Assembly (NCBI GenBank): GCA_002989075.1 | Contig: PSQN01000008.1 | Span: forward strand, 310,001-374,000 | Reading direction: 5' to 3' | DNA length: 64,000 nucleotides | From: Arthonia radiata | Taxonomy: Eukaryota > Ascomycota > Arthoniomycetes > Arthoniales > Arthoniaceae | In this document: in pieces, positions 1-11,197 of the stretch | Position numbering within the stretch: the first letter of the stretch is position 1 | Layout of the letters: each line of letters starts with the position of its first letter | The notes under the pieces: generated by a model | Told to the model about the DNA's origin: nothing | Databases searched by the model: none | Seen by the model: only the letters and a program-made list of their open reading frames with translations | Translations under genes and position numbers: made by a program

Positions 1-628
1 TGTTGGGTCAGATCCAGATGGGGAGGGGGTTGCGGAAGACGCAGACGAAGGATCGGAGTGCGAGTTCAACGGCGGGGAGGGTGTTGGGGTAGGTTAGCTG
101 TGTGTTGGTGTGTGTTGGTGTGTGTTGGTGTGTGTTGGTGAAGTGGTTGTGAGTTGTCGGGGCAAGGAGCAGGTAGAAAAAGTAGGGGAGTACGGGCAGT
201 GTGAGAAATGTATCAGGGGATAAATAGGAAGTGGAGTGAAGTCGCGTTTTGTAAGGTGGGTTGAGGAGAGTTGCTGGGGAACGTGTATATTGTTATGGTA
301 TATGGCTTAATTCATTCGTTTGCGTTGAGTTATTTCGATCTGTCTCGTGTATGCGGAATTGGTTCGTCAGAGGCGCGCGGTCGGCGTATATGCCGTGCAT
401 GGGCATAGAGCTAATCGTCGTGAAATGATGGTTCAAAGGCTCAGAGCACAAAGGTGCTCGCACGATATTCGATCTAATTCCAGTGCATCGCCAACGCGCC
501 TCCATGCTCCTTAACGAGACATTCGATCAAGCAAGTTCCCACGCACCCTAGCGTCTCAACGCGTAAGCAGACTTCAGTCAACGCATCCTCCCTACCGTGC
601 GTTCAACCTCATCCCACAAGCCCAAGCT
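1..628. other. Left-edge intergenic region, no assigned gene
   Basis: I see no recognisable gene. On the minus strand a frame without stops runs from about 290 down to a TGA at about 15-17 and reads through the decamer repeat at 101-140. Its end has a plausible hydrophobic protein look (ending in NPLPIWI), but it has no ATG and no family I know. It could be the last exon of a gene that starts elsewhere, or chance in C-rich sequence. Confidence 0.4.
101..140. repeat. Tandem decamer TGTGTTGGTG, four copies
   Basis: Four perfect head-to-tail copies of the 10-base unit TGTGTTGGTG are visible. The opposite strand reads CACCAACACA four times. It lies in the unassigned left-edge region. Confidence 0.9.
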
Positions 629-1343
629 TCAATACCCAAATCCCCCACCCCCCTGCTCCGTCACTCGCTTCAACTCCCACTCACTCACGAACGTGCGCTT
701 GAGGCTCTCCAGCTCCTTCACCAGATCCTGGCTCGCCGTCAGCAGCGCATCCCGCGGGGCGATCTGCCCGTCCGTCTGCACCCGCAGCTCGAAGTTCGGG
801 AACAGCGGGTGCGGCACCTTGTACCCCGAGAAGTAGACGTGCGGGTTTTTGAGGAGTTGTTCGCGGAGCAGGTTGCCGAGCGTGTGGTCTTCTTTGGTGA
901 AGTGGAAGGTCGCTGCGTTGGGGACGCCTGTGGGGGTTTGTTAGTAGGTGGGGCTGCTGGATGGGGAGGCGGGACGGGGTTGAGGTGGAAAGGAAGGAAG
1001 GGGGCTTACGCGTCTCAGGCTCCATGCGCACGCATTTTTCGCCGGGTTCGCGGAGGAAGAGCTCGAATCTAGTTATGTTGTCAGCAATGTAATCGCGTGT
1101 GGTTCGAACATCGCAAAAGCAGGCCGTGCAGCAGCGCCAGAAAATTGACGCGTCAGTAGTGTAACACAGGCGCGTGACGCACCGCTCCGGAACATTCTGT
1201 GAGGGAGGGTTCTCCTTTGCTGAACGCGCGTTTTCCGTCCGCCATCCAGACCCGGCGCGCTTGGCGCTGGAAAAGGCGCGGTCGACTCCCAAGGGATGGG
1301 CGTTGCTTCGTGAGTCGTAGTTGGGCGACGCCGATCGCGGCAT
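629..1343 (-). CDS. RPB11: DNA-directed RNA polymerase II subunit RPB11
   Basis: RPB11 pairs with RPB3 in the alpha-like heterodimer that nucleates RNA polymerase II assembly in the nucleus. Exons on the minus strand are 1343-1183, 1068-1010 and 927-629. The joined protein carries the family signature: NVPERFELF at the join of exons 1 and 2, then VPNAATFHFTKEDHTLGN and FSGYKVPHPLFPNFELRVQT. The tail EWELKRV matches the yeast RPB11 tail and not the pol I/III paralogue RPC19. Introns are 1069-1182 and 928-1009, with GTGCGT and GTAAGC donors. Starting at the ATG at 1343 gives 172 residues, about 50 more than usual. A CAG just before the codons for NVPER (near 1197) could be another acceptor with the true start codon in a separate small exon, so the core is secure and the N-terminus is not. 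Confidence 0.85.
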
Positions 1344-2800
1344 TGTAGATTTTGCAGTGTGCTCAATTTGGTCGCAGGAAGTGATGGAGGTAGTTGTAAG
1401 AAGAAGAAGAAGTCGCCGGAATATTAGGTTGTCGTGGTAACAGACAGTGTCATGAGACAGGTGCGAAGTGTTGCGGTCTCACTTCTTCAGAAGCGGTGTC
1501 AAGTGACCGCGACAATCTGGAGGTCATCATGGCTGCTGCCTGGAAGCTTGACACACAGCGACGAAGAAAGATAAGGTAATATCGTTGTTGCAAGCGGTTG
1601 CTGTCTTAAATAGCTTTGCTGCAGCTCCCAGCTGAAGGTTCGCTGAAGGGCCAAGCGTGTCTGCCACCCATAAGGGCACCATCAAAGCCATCACGATGGC
1701 GATTGAAAAAAGTCCATGGTGTTTGCGACGATCATTTCACGCATGCCTACTATATTTAAATGACACAGGCAGCCTCTCGAACTATTCCCTAACCATTTTG
1801 AAGGTGGTTCGATGTTGCAAAGACTCGAAGAATCAGTCAATGCATCAAATGGCGCTGCTGCTGCTGCTGCTGCTGCTGCACGCCCGTGTTACTAGCAAAA
1901 GAAATTTTTTAAACTTACCTATCTGGTGCGTTCGTCATGTTGTGTACGTGTTTTCGATTTCAATTAGATGGGCGAAGGGTCAAAGTAGTAAGCGTCAGAG
2001 CGCACGCAGTGGAGAGTCGCGTGGCTGGCGACGGTAGCGAGGCCCTGTGGTGCGTTTGATGCAGGCCTGAGACGTGCCTTCGCCGGCTTATTACAATAGA
2101 TGTTGTTGAGTAAGAGGTCCAAGCAGATGCGATATAGTCGTGAAAGAAGACGGGCGGCAAGGCGCGTAGATGGTTTGATATGTTCGAGGAGCGTTCGTAC
2201 AGACCGTTGGGCAAGGGTCGTGCCAGATTAGAGAACTCCAATGTAAGTTGCGAGATTGTGAGGTGAGATTGTGATGTGGCTTGATGTTGCAAGAGCGATT
2301 GTCAGGTCAGGTTCGAGGCGGACAAAGGTGAGTGAAAATCACCCGCGCTCCAGGTTGAGATACCGCCCCCCATGAAAAGCGTCGGAGCTACCGTCCCATG
2401 CTCTCCTCCCTCTCACTCTGATGTTCACGGTGATCCTTTTGAAGATGATTACAAGGTACAGTCTCTTCGATCGCAGCGAAAATCATGGGCTCGCTCTTCG
2501 TGTGCCGACCACCCGACGTCGCTACGCGCAGCTCCGATCATAGGCCGAGCTCGGTAAGTATCGTGGCGTTTTGACTTCAACGCTTTCCTCGTGTCAGAAT
2601 CGCAGACTTCAATACATTCGTTCACGAGCAACAGTATCTCCTGGTATACATTTGTTGAAATCCCCGAGCTTGCGTCGTGCAGCAAGGACTATAAGCTGTG
2701 TAGGCGGCGTAGTACCCGCTCTCACCCCGGCTGTATTGAGCATGCTCGTCACTTAGTTTGCCCTGCTCTTTCTTGGTTCCTTTACCTTCGTCAATACAGT
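1344..2800. other. Intergenic region upstream of RPB11 and the nitronate monooxygenase
   Basis: Divergent spacer of about 1.46 kb. It holds a short GAA/AAG run near 1397-1411 and a CTG run at 1855-1878. Several open frames of 60-126 codons occur but none resembles a known protein. The part just before 2801 is likely the promoter and leader of the nitronate monooxygenase gene. Confidence 0.5.
1855..1878. repeat. (CTG)8 trinucleotide run
   Basis: Eight perfect CTG triplets follow ATGGCG. In one frame they would encode a leucine run, but no gene is supported here. Confidence 0.9.
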
Positions 2801-3901
2801 ATGGCTCCTCATCGTCCACTGTCGGACCACTTTCCATGGACCAAGGCTCCTCTCATTACCCTTCCGCCTATGCGCCTCATCGCCACCGCGCCCCTAACCT
2901 GCGCCGTCACCCGCGCAGCCGGCCTCGGGTTTCTAGGCGCGGGCACGGACCTCACCACCCTCCCTTCGATGCTCACAGAATCCCAGACTCTCCTTTCATC
3001 CAGTCCACCACCAGGTCTGAAGCAGGACTATCCCTACCTCCCCATCGGTGTAGGCGTCATAACGCACAAGGCTTCCCTCGACGAGCTTATCAGGGCCATC
3101 ACACCGTCTTCATCGAATGGGGTGAAGAAGCCGCCGTGCGCAATCTGGCTCTTCGCGCCCAACATACCATCCGAACTCACGCCTTGGGCGGACGCCATCC
3201 GCCGCATTGAGCCCGCACCGCAGATTTGGATCCAAGCGGGAAACGTCGCCGAAAGCCTCGAGTCTGTGAGAGCATCCTGTGCAGATGTGGTGGTATGTCA
3301 AGGCATGGACGCAGGCGGGCATGGCCTTCAGCATGGTTCTTCGATCGTGCCACTGATCCCGGAGACGATCGATGCGTTGACCACCGCTTATAACAGGGAT
3401 GAGATCCCTTTCGTACCGGAAATCGTCGCGGCAGGCGGCATCATGGACGGTCGAGGCGTCGCCGCAGCCATGGCGTTGGGTGCTCATGGCGTTACTCTCG
3501 GGACGCGCTTTCTCACCACGCCCGAGGCAAATGTGGCGAGAGGCTACAAAGACGAGATTGTACGCGCCGGTGACGGCGGAAAGACGACGGTGCGAAGTCG
3601 CGTTTACGATCAACTACGTGGGACAGATCACTGGCCCGCGCGGTTCGGAGGCCGCGGGGTAGTGAATGCGAGCTATGCCGACTTCGAGCGATGCGGAGCG
3701 CAAGCAATGGAGAAGAACCGTGAGCGTTACAGAGAGGCGGAGAAAATGGGGGACAGTGGATGGGGGCCCGAAGGGAGGATGACGACATACGCCGGGACAG
3801 GTGTTGGATTGGTGAGGCAGATCATGCCAGCAGAGGAGGTAGTGAAGAGCGTAAGAGCAGAGGCGGCGGCAGCGATGAGGGTTGCGAGTGCACGGCTGTA
3901 A
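2801..3901 (+). CDS. Nitronate monooxygenase (2-nitropropane dioxygenase family)
   Basis: FMN-dependent TIM-barrel enzyme that oxidises alkyl nitronates to carbonyl compounds and nitrite; it is probably a detoxification enzyme. The single-exon 366-residue protein starts at the ATG at 2801. The open frame continues upstream, but only with non-ATG starts and sequence unlike the family. N-terminal PMRLIATAPLTCAVTRAAG followed by GFLGAG is typical of the flavin-binding start of the barrel. VCQGMDAGGHG (near residue 170) and AAGGIMDGRGVAAAMALGA (near residue 210) are the phosphate-binding and family-signature loops, followed by GTRFLTTPEA. The length fits fungal members. It is flanked by the divergent RPB11 gene and a convergent zinc-finger gene, with no metabolic neighbours, so the substrate cannot be inferred. 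Confidence 0.88.
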   Translation: MAPHRPLSDHFPWTKAPLITLPPMRLIATAPLTCAVTRAAGLGFLGAGTDLTTLPSMLTESQTLLSSSPPPGLKQDYPYLPIGVGVITHKASLDELIRAITPSSSNGVKKPPCAIWLFAPNIPSELTPWADAIRRIEPAPQIWIQAGNVAESLESVRASCADVVVCQGMDAGGHGLQHGSSIVPLIPETIDALTTAYNRDEIPFVPEIVAAGGIMDGRGVAAAMALGAHGVTLGTRFLTTPEANVARGYKDEIVRAGDGGKTTVRSRVYDQLRGTDHWPARFGGRGVVNASYADFERCGAQAMEKNRERYREAEKMGDSGWGPEGRMTTYAGTGVGLVRQIMPAEEVVKSVRAEAAAAMRVASARL

Positions 3902-4719
3902 TTGAGATTGTTACCGTTGATTTCATGGGCAGTGGCGACCGCGCCGTCTGAATTAGGAGGTGAGAGTTGGATACAATGACATGGGGAATCAAAGTACACT
4001 GGGGCGCACAACATATTAATGCACACAAGTATGTGTCGCCTTGCAAAAGCGTTCACGACGTCGAATCCGAAATGTGGCGTTGCGAGGGGCAGTCATGTTG
4101 AGATCCGTGTTCATGTGGAGAAGATATGATGGTATTGGAAAAGCACTTTAGATCAACGAGCAGCCTCTACTTTGCAGTAATTGTTGTGACTTAGGATGCC
4201 GATGCACGCCTGCACACACTGGTGCGAATGCTCGGTTATGATTGCATTGTGAGTGCCGTGAGAGTAGTATCGTGCTTATGCTTTTGAGCGGTATATCCAG
4301 GTAAGGATAGCCACCTCGCGCGAATTCTAAAATCAACGCGAGAAGAATGTTGACATTACGATTATTTGTAGACTCGTCCAGGCGAGGCTATTATGTACAT
4401 GATTGGAGAGCAATAGACTGACGTCGACTTCGTCCGCTATGCCGTCCCACAGCTTATCTGATATTCGTACAGATTGTTTTTGTAAAATGTTATGTTTGAC
4501 CGTCGACAAGCACCAGTGTTCCGAGCCAAAGCCAAGTTGGTCCAAGACGCCGGCTGCTGTGCTGTCAGACGCTGATCAAACGTGCGATCAAAAATGCATC
4601 CAGGGATCGAACTTGTTGGTGAAAGGGCAGCAATGATGCACATTAGTGTCGCATGCGTTCCCAAACATAGAAGCGATGCACAATGCTAGAACTGCAACCA
4701 ATGACGATGATAGTGATAA
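3902..4719. other. Convergent intergenic region
   Basis: About 0.8 kb between the 3' ends of the nitronate monooxygenase (+) and the C2H2 gene (-). I see no gene; it presumably holds both 3' UTRs. Confidence 0.5.
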
Positions 4720-6523
4720 TTATTCGTTTTGCGGCGCAATAGGCTCGTCTTCGACGGTGTCTCTGATCCCTCGGTCCCACTGCTCAAAATCTCGAAGCTG
4801 CTCACTCACGAAAGCTTCATCAAAAAAAGATGGATCTTTAGGAGTAAACGGCTCTTGATCGTCGATGCTGTCACCGTATGACAGTGTCGTAAGGGACTGT
4901 TGGTCATTGGGACTGTCGGCGGAAGAGTCCGTGGTGCGATGAGTCGACGACTCCGTCTCGGTCGTTGGCCAGATGCTATCTTGTAGACGAAGACCTGCGA
5001 ATGGGGCATCTGCAAGGTTGTTGGAGTAGAAGCCCGGTAAGTCGTATCCGTTTCTGCCATAGAGCCCTGCATTCTGGTTTCCATACTGGACCTGTTGATA
5101 TGGCGCAAAGGCTTCTTGTCCGTTTTGATGATCACGGTATGAGAACGGGCCATACAGGGCGGTCAGATCCATCGGAAGGTACTGTTGATATCCGGGTGGA
5201 AACGAGGTACGGTGGGTGCTCATGCCGAAATCATCTGGTGCTTGTGCCCGGGGTCGGAACTCGGAGGTAAGTACGTCCATACGGTCTTGACGGTCAGTGT
5301 TGTCGACACGCCCATCAAGTCGGTATATGAGACGAGATGCGGCACTGCCATGAGTGGCTACCCTCTGAGGCGCATTTGTCCCCATTGGACGCCTCCCCCG
5401 GGGTTGACGAGGGCCTGCAATGGACCGATTGGCATCTTTGCTAGTCAACGCTTTCCGTGCGTTAGCTTTACGCTTGCGAGGAGGTGATTCTTGTCCGTCA
5501 GGTTCTGGGGTCAGCTCAAACTCTCCGGTGATCTTGCCTTGCCTCATAAATTGTCCGTTCTCATAGACGACAACAGCATCTTCGACGGCGCTCGAGTTTT
5601 TCATCAACCGCTGAACAACAGAGACGTCCTTCTTTTGATTGCGCTTCCGCTTCATCTCGGGCGTAGCAGAATCCCATACGCCCATGCCTGGGTTGACTGG
5701 GCCTCTGAGTTGGAAGGCATCATCGACGATAGTCTCGTCGGCCACGTCCGCATCATCTGACTCGTCTTCGGTCTGATCAAAAGACGCGTCTTTGCCCTTT
5801 TTTCTCTGTTGTCGAGAGTTATTCTTCTTTGGCGATGCACCTGTGAAGATCGTCAAACCTCGGTTCCTCGTGTTTCGGCGAGTGGTTTTGCCGCGCTTGG
5901 GGTGGCCCGTATCAAAGCCGCCAATGCCGACGAGTTCTGACTCGATAGATGAATGGTGCAGAGGGCTTGACGATGCCAACGGCGTGGCTTCGCATGATTG
6001 CGGATGTTGAGGGTCCCAGAGGTAGTACTTGGCTCGCTTTGGAGCTGGAGAAGCCAGGGACGGCGCCCACGATCCATCGGCACCATCTTCTGGTTTCGCT
6101 TTCTTGGAGCGCGGTGGGGCAGTGAATAGATCGACGACACTTCCTCGACTCACGTCTTGCGGCCTTGGCGGATGTGAGGCGGCTACAAGGCAAAAGTGCG
6201 GTCAGTAGAAGCGTTGACCAAGCAGGGCAAAAAGGTAAAAAAGAGGTCGAACCTGTTGCTTGAGTTCTCGCTCTTTTCTTGTCTTTGGCCTGCATTCGCT
6301 GAGCCATGAGGTCCTCGACGTCCCATAGATCGTACCACGTGTCGTATTGCTCGATAAGTGTTCTGGCGTTGAGATCTTGAGATGCACGGACTTTGAGCTT
6401 GTAGTAGTGGGACAAGTGCCCTTTGCTGGCAACGTGCGTGAGGAGGTGAGAGACATCACTGAATGATGGCTTTTTGGGACAGACGCTGCAGTGGAGCGGA
6501 AGGGAGAGGGAGGAGGTAGCCAT
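4720..6523 (-). CDS. Uncharacterised protein with an N-terminal C2H2 zinc finger
   Basis: Two exons, 6523-6253 and 6182-4720, give 577 residues. The intron at 6183-6252 has a GTTCGA donor and a TTGTAG acceptor. Near residues 11-32 the sequence LHCSVCPKKPSFSDVSHLLTH followed by VASKGH has the Cys-x2-Cys ... His spacing of a C2H2 finger, followed by a basic stretch. The middle is rich in Lys/Arg clusters (RSKKAK, RKRNQKK, PPRKRKANARK) that look like nuclear localisation signals. GMGVWDSATPEMKRKRNQKK (about residue 255) is the most conserved-looking segment. The C-terminus is Tyr/Gln/Asn-rich and acidic (EQWDRGIRDT near the end). It is probably a nuclear, possibly DNA-binding protein. I do not recognise a named orthologue. 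Confidence 0.8.
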
Positions 6524-7560
6524 GATTGACGGGAGTGGAGAGGCAAGTGTGTGTTGAGTCAAGACCAAAGGAGCAAGGGAGCATGTAGTGAGAGTGACAA
6601 AAGGAGCGACTGGGTGCCAGAAGGCTGCCTCTGCAGTTGCACAGTCCAACGAAGAACTTGACCGCAGAGGCAGGCGATGTTGTCAAGGAGCAGTGAGGAT
6701 CTCTCTTGCATGAGGAAAGGATTGGGGTAGGTCGAAAGGAAGCTGCAAACAATGAGCGGACAATTACTACGGGTAAGCTTACGGAGGTAGTCGCCATGGG
6801 GGAAGTTTCTGAGTCGAGCGATGATATTGCCAAGAGGTGAGCTGGGCGGCCACGAGGGAATCTCAAATCGATCTCGCATTCGTTAGGGTTGTTCCGGTAT
6901 GTATAGAGACCACACTGACTTTTGTAGCTGCATGGTCTTTGGACTCGCGCAGCATAGATATGTGCTACGTGATTTCCCTTCAACCGTCATCTGTTCAGCA
7001 GCAAAGTCCCTCTGCTCCTGACGTGTATCCCTCCTCCACAGCGTGCGCAAGAAGAAGGGTTATTAGATGACAGGAGTGCAAGGCTAGATGATGAGCCCGT
7101 CCACTAGAGATATTGATCTGTATAATACAGCTTCGGTTGTTACCGACATGATGAGCGAGCAGACGGCATCCATATCAACAGTCACTACAAAACCAGGGAT
7201 CGGCCGCTTAGTCAACGTACACTTCCCTAAGCATCCACCATGACGCCGTAGTATGGGAGCGAAGAGCGCAGACTCAGTGTGAGCGGACAATGAAGCGGAA
7301 GAGAGCAGAGCGACGTCCAGGAGGTCGATGGAGATCGGACGAGGGCTGGTTAAGAGATACGTGACAGACGCTTGTCATTGCCTCAATGCTGATTGGTCGG
7401 GATGAGATCACGCACCTCGGCCTTGTCTCGTCACAGATCTACGCCACGACTCTCGGTTTCCACCATCTCGTTATCCAGAAGTTTCAGCTTTCATTGCGCC
7501 CTTTACATCTTCAACGCCCGTCTTCAATAATCTCCACTCTCTCTGCCCTCTCACTCAACT
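6524..7560. other. Divergent promoter region between C2H2 gene and SDH2
   Basis: A 1.0 kb spacer with head-to-head genes on both sides. Several open frames on the minus strand just upstream of 6523 have no family resemblance and are more likely leader sequence of the zinc-finger gene. No motif was assigned. Confidence 0.5.
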
Positions 7561-8603
7561 ATGGCAACTATTCGATCTTCTGCGCGCCTCTTGAGGCCTT
7601 TCAATGCTGTGTCGACGTCGTCTGTCGCCACGTCGTTACCGCACTCACGCATCGCAGTGTCGCCAATATGCAAGCGATCAATGGCATCTGTCCAAAGTGT
7701 CGATCCCGATTCAGTGCCATCACCCAGTCGTGGCTTCAATCCGACACCGGCGACCCCAGTAGATGCAGTGGCGGAGAAGTCGGATGAACACGCAAAGATG
7801 AAGACGTTCAAGATCTACCGGTGGAACCCTGATGAGCCTACAGAGAAGCCGAGGATGCAAGAGTACAAGATCGATCTGAGCAAGACGGGACCTATGATGC
7901 TCGACGCTTTGATCAGGATCAAGAACGAGATGGACCCCACTTTGACCTTCAGAAGGAGTTGCAGAGAGGGCATCTGTGGCTCTTGCGCCATGAATATCGA
8001 TGGAGTCAACACACTCGCCTGTCTTTGTATGTCTCTTTACCTTGCTTGATCTTTCAGCTCGTTCACTGACACGGGTACAGGCCGCATCCCCGCAGACACC
8101 GCGTCTGAGTCAAGAATATACCCACTACCACATACCTACGTTGTCAAGGATCTCGTTCCCGATCTTACACAGTTCTACAAGCAGTACAAGTCCATCAAGC
8201 CCTACTTGCAGCGAGACAGCCCGCCAGAAGGAGTATGTGTACAGAAGAAGACCGCGTAATACGATTGCTAACCATCTTGCAGGGCCGGGAGAACATTCAG
8301 TCACAGGCTGAGCGCGCCAAGCTTGATGGTTTATATGAGTGCATCCTCTGCGCCTGCTGCAGTACGGCCTGCCCATCATATTGGTGGAACAGCGAGGAGT
8401 ACCTCGGGCCTGCGGTCCTACTTCAGTCATACCGCTGGCTTGCCGACAGCCGAGACCAGCGCACAGAGGAGCGCAAGCAGGCTCTCGACAATAGCATGAG
8501 CCTTTACCGATGCCACACAATCCTGAATTGCAGTCGGACATGCCCCAAGGGGCTGAACCCAGCGAGGGCCATCCAGGAAACGAAGAAGATGATGGCTCTG
8601 TAA
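7561..8603 (+). CDS. SDH2: Succinate dehydrogenase iron-sulphur subunit, mitochondrial
   Basis: Complex II subunit B, which passes electrons from the flavoprotein to ubiquinone through three iron-sulphur clusters in the mitochondrial inner membrane. Three exons, 7561-8026, 8081-8232 and 8283-8603, give 312 residues. The N-terminus, rich in Arg/Ser/Ala with few acidic residues, is a mitochondrial presequence. The 2Fe-2S motif [15 protein letters not shown] is near residue 140, with the fourth cysteine in NTLACLC at the first exon junction. The 4Fe-4S and 3Fe-4S motifs follow: [17 protein letters not shown] (near 230) and [10 protein letters not shown]-like [15 protein letters not shown] (near 290). 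The quinone-site Trp and the end KKMMAL are present. All ligand cysteines are present, so the enzyme should be functional. Introns are 54 and 50 bases. Confidence 0.96.
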
Positions 8604-8984
8604 GCGTTAGCGATATCTCTGGCATTCGTCCCATGTCTGTCAGCAGCATCGCACGCATGATTAGGAGTTGCGTTCAATCGTGTACATAAATTCAAGGAAC
8701 AGATTATAGCATTTCAGCGGTTTCTTTTCGCTGGCATGTGAGCGTGGTGTGTCCTCTTTGTAAGATTTACTGATGAGTGGCGCCAATATGGCTTTTGCGC
8801 CTGCATTGGACGAATGCCAGAGAGTATTCGAATGGTGCCCAGGAACCCCAGCCTTAACTCTCGTCTGTGCATTTGACGCATTTGTCTTAGTTGGCCCGTG
8901 CGCGTAGTTGACCTGTTGAGTAACATCTTGCTCTCCGTGTGATCTGGCTTGGAAATCCTTCCAGCGTTTCAACTTCTTTCAGGC
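8604..8984. other. Short intergenic region
   Basis: About 380 bases between two + strand genes, with no gene seen. It should hold the SDH2 3' UTR and the promoter of the next gene. Confidence 0.5.
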
Positions 8985-10074
8985 ATGGCGTTATGGGGAT
9001 TCAATCGTGGTCTTTGCAGAATATTGGATGGAAAGGCCAGGGGCATACTCAGGCCCTTTAGCTGCACAGCTACCAAACTTGCGACCGGCGCCAGTGGTAA
9101 GTCAACGCACCTGCTTGCGTCCCCAGTTCTTGCTTGCCAGTCGGTGCCAATCTGTACCTCCAGAGCAGCTTGTTAAGATCCCAGAAGAGCGGATGCTACT
9201 GTACTGCAAATTTCATTGCTGAGTATACCAAACAGCACCTCAACACACCTACTTCCGACACGACTCCCCAGTCATACACTTTCCAGAGCATTCCAACTAC
9301 GCGGAGCAGTCGCATCCATATCGTCACGAGCGGTCTCATCCTGCTCATGCGCTCCCCGACGGTGAAAAATGGCTCATATTTATCGGCGGCTTCCTCACGT
9401 TTCCACTTGTGTGCGCGGGTTATTGGTATGGGAACTGGGCAGTGGGGAGTAAGCTCTGGAAGAGTGAAGTCAAAGATTTGGAGGACAAGGGGCTCGCAGA
9501 AGGCTCAAGAGGGCTGTTGAAAGATTCGCAGGATCAATTCATGGAAGCGAACAATCTCTACAATATATTGCAACGAGCGAATGCCGAGACCAAGGCACTG
9601 CACGACTTGGTCCTGCTCTTCCTCGATCCCGGCACCGGCCTACATAGTAAAAGAGATACGGCCTTGTTACATGAGTACCCTATCAAGATGTCCGACGGCA
9701 AGAAGCTCGATCCCAAACAAGCTATCGTAGTCCGCATCCTCGATAAGGACGAGAAAACCGTCGTACTCATTCTGGGTGTTGACATGTCGGGCCACAGTAG
9801 CAGTGAATCTGACCCAGCTCTTTCTTGGTGTCACGACTACGCGCTGCGATCGTGGATGGACGAGCGTGCTGAGCACTTGAAAGAACGAGGCGAAGAATCA
9901 GACTCTCATCTCGGTCTCTATTGCTACACGGCTACGAGCTCGGCAACAAGTCTCCCTGGCTCGAAGGGCAAGATGTGGCAAGAGGCCAGACTCTTCCCAG
10001 AAGATCTACCTAGCGGCTTTCCACTTTCGATGTTGGACCAGGTGAAAGACGAGATAACTGGTAGAGTGCCTTGA
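8985..10074 (+). CDS. Unrecognised single-pass membrane protein (family member A)
   Basis: Two exons, 8985-9096 and 9236-10074 (GTAAGT donor, CAG acceptor), give about 316 residues. The N-terminus MALWGFNRGLCRILDGKARG is basic and could be a mitochondrial or signal sequence. One clear membrane span, WLIFIGGFLTFPLVCAGYWY, lies near residues 90-110. A soluble region follows with two conserved-looking blocks: VVRILDKDEKTVVLILGVDM, then WMDERAEHL and a C-terminal FPEDLPSGFPLSMLDQVKD. The same order of blocks (single span; AVLFKIVD...VLALD; W-x-R-E block; GFP/GFS-x-L-V end) occurs in the genes at 45669 and 47023, so I treat the three as one family. Function unknown; no catalytic motif seen. The distance between these copies argues against a recent local duplication for this member. 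Confidence 0.78.
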
Positions 10075-10150
10075 GCACATCCGCGGGAGGTTGTTGTGAC
10101 TCGCCGACTGTCAATATGTTGCATCAAAATGGCCATTTCAGCGCTGGTGC

Positions 10151-11197
10151 TCAATTTGTAACTGACTGGACCAGGGCCCCCGCAGGCCCTTGATCACAGT
10201 CGTCGAGTTTCTTCATGTTCTCGGCATCTAGCTCCCAACCGAACACATCCGCATTGCTCTCGATCCGGGCAGGAGTGTCGCTCTTCGGCAATGGGCTCCC
10301 TTGATGCTTGAGTTAGGACAACCAACGCTTGGATCAAAATCAATGGCGCAGCAAATACTCACAACTTTTCTGCAGGCAGTATCGCACAAGGATCTGGCCA
10401 GGAGCCTTTCCATGCTTCTTAGCAATGGACACCAAAGTCGGATCATCGTTCTTCTCTCCTCGCACAAGTGGACAGTATGCCTCAACTACGATACCGTTCT
10501 TCTGGCAGTATGCTACAGCTTCACGCTGTTGATGCCATGGATGCAACTTGTACGCAAAATCAGTAGACGTAAGGTCGACGCTCTCGCAACATCCTTTGTG
10601 CGTTCACAAAAGTCAACATGACTCACCTCAATTTGGTTTACGTGAGGCGGCCACACTTTCGCAAAGCTCTTGAGCTCTTCGATCTGGCCGATACCGAAGT
10701 TGGACACGCCGATGGCTTTGGTCTTGCCTTCCTCATACGCACGCTCAAACGCCTGCCACAGGGTCTTTCGCCCCGCTGACCCACTGCTTGGGGAATGTAT
10801 GAGCATAAGGTCGATATACCCACTATCACCACCAAGCTTCTTCACACTCTCAACGACCTTTGCGTACGTTCCATCGACACCGCCAGAGGGCGCGAGCTGC
10901 TTGGAGGTCAGGAACAATTGGCCTCGTGGCACGCCAGAGGAGCTGATCGCTTGTGCGACAAGCTCTTCGTTCGCATAGAATTGGGCAGAGTCAATCTTGC
11001 GGTAGCCAGCTTTGATCGCGGTTACGCAGGATTTGACGCAGGTTGGACCATGTGATTGATAGACGCCTGCTGCTGTTCAGCTCTGAGCTTCTTCGTTGGC
11101 CATGCTTGGGATATATACCAAACCCCAGACGTGGTACGGTGACATTGCTGTTTGGCAACGGCAGAGTGCTGTCGATATGAAGCTGGGTTGCCGACAT
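10151..11197 (-). CDS. Aldo-keto reductase family protein
   Basis: Cytosolic NADPH-dependent carbonyl reductase of the AKR superfamily (prostaglandin F synthase / AKR5-like shape). Four exons on the minus strand: 11197-11119, 11066-10627, 10546-10363 and 10299-10151; 283 residues. The N-terminus VPRLGFGVYQ is the barrel entry. KAGYRKIDSAQFYANE carries the catalytic Asp and Tyr, LFLTSKQL the Lys and IDLMLIHSP the His, so the tetrad is complete. GVSNFG and VNQIELHPW follow, and SPLPKSDTPARIESN is the cofactor-phosphate loop. The frame closes exactly through all joins. Introns 2 and 3 end in AAG rather than CAG/TAG, yet only these joins restore IELHPW and KSWSPLPKS. Head to head with ECM29; substrate not predictable. 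Confidence 0.9.

Noticed and set aside
1657-2037. 126-codon frame with a leucine run from (CTG)8, looking like a signal peptide
   Set aside because: The leucines come only from the trinucleotide run; the remainder is basic, without family features or splice support.
2591-2800. In-frame upstream extension of the nitronate monooxygenase by 70 residues
   Set aside because: It lacks an ATG start (GTG only) and the sequence is unlike the family, whose members begin near the ATG at 2801.
2801-11197. Nitronate monooxygenase and aldo-keto reductase as part of a secondary-metabolite cluster
   Set aside because: No polyketide synthase, peptide synthetase, terpene cyclase, P450 or transporter nearby; the intervening genes are housekeeping.
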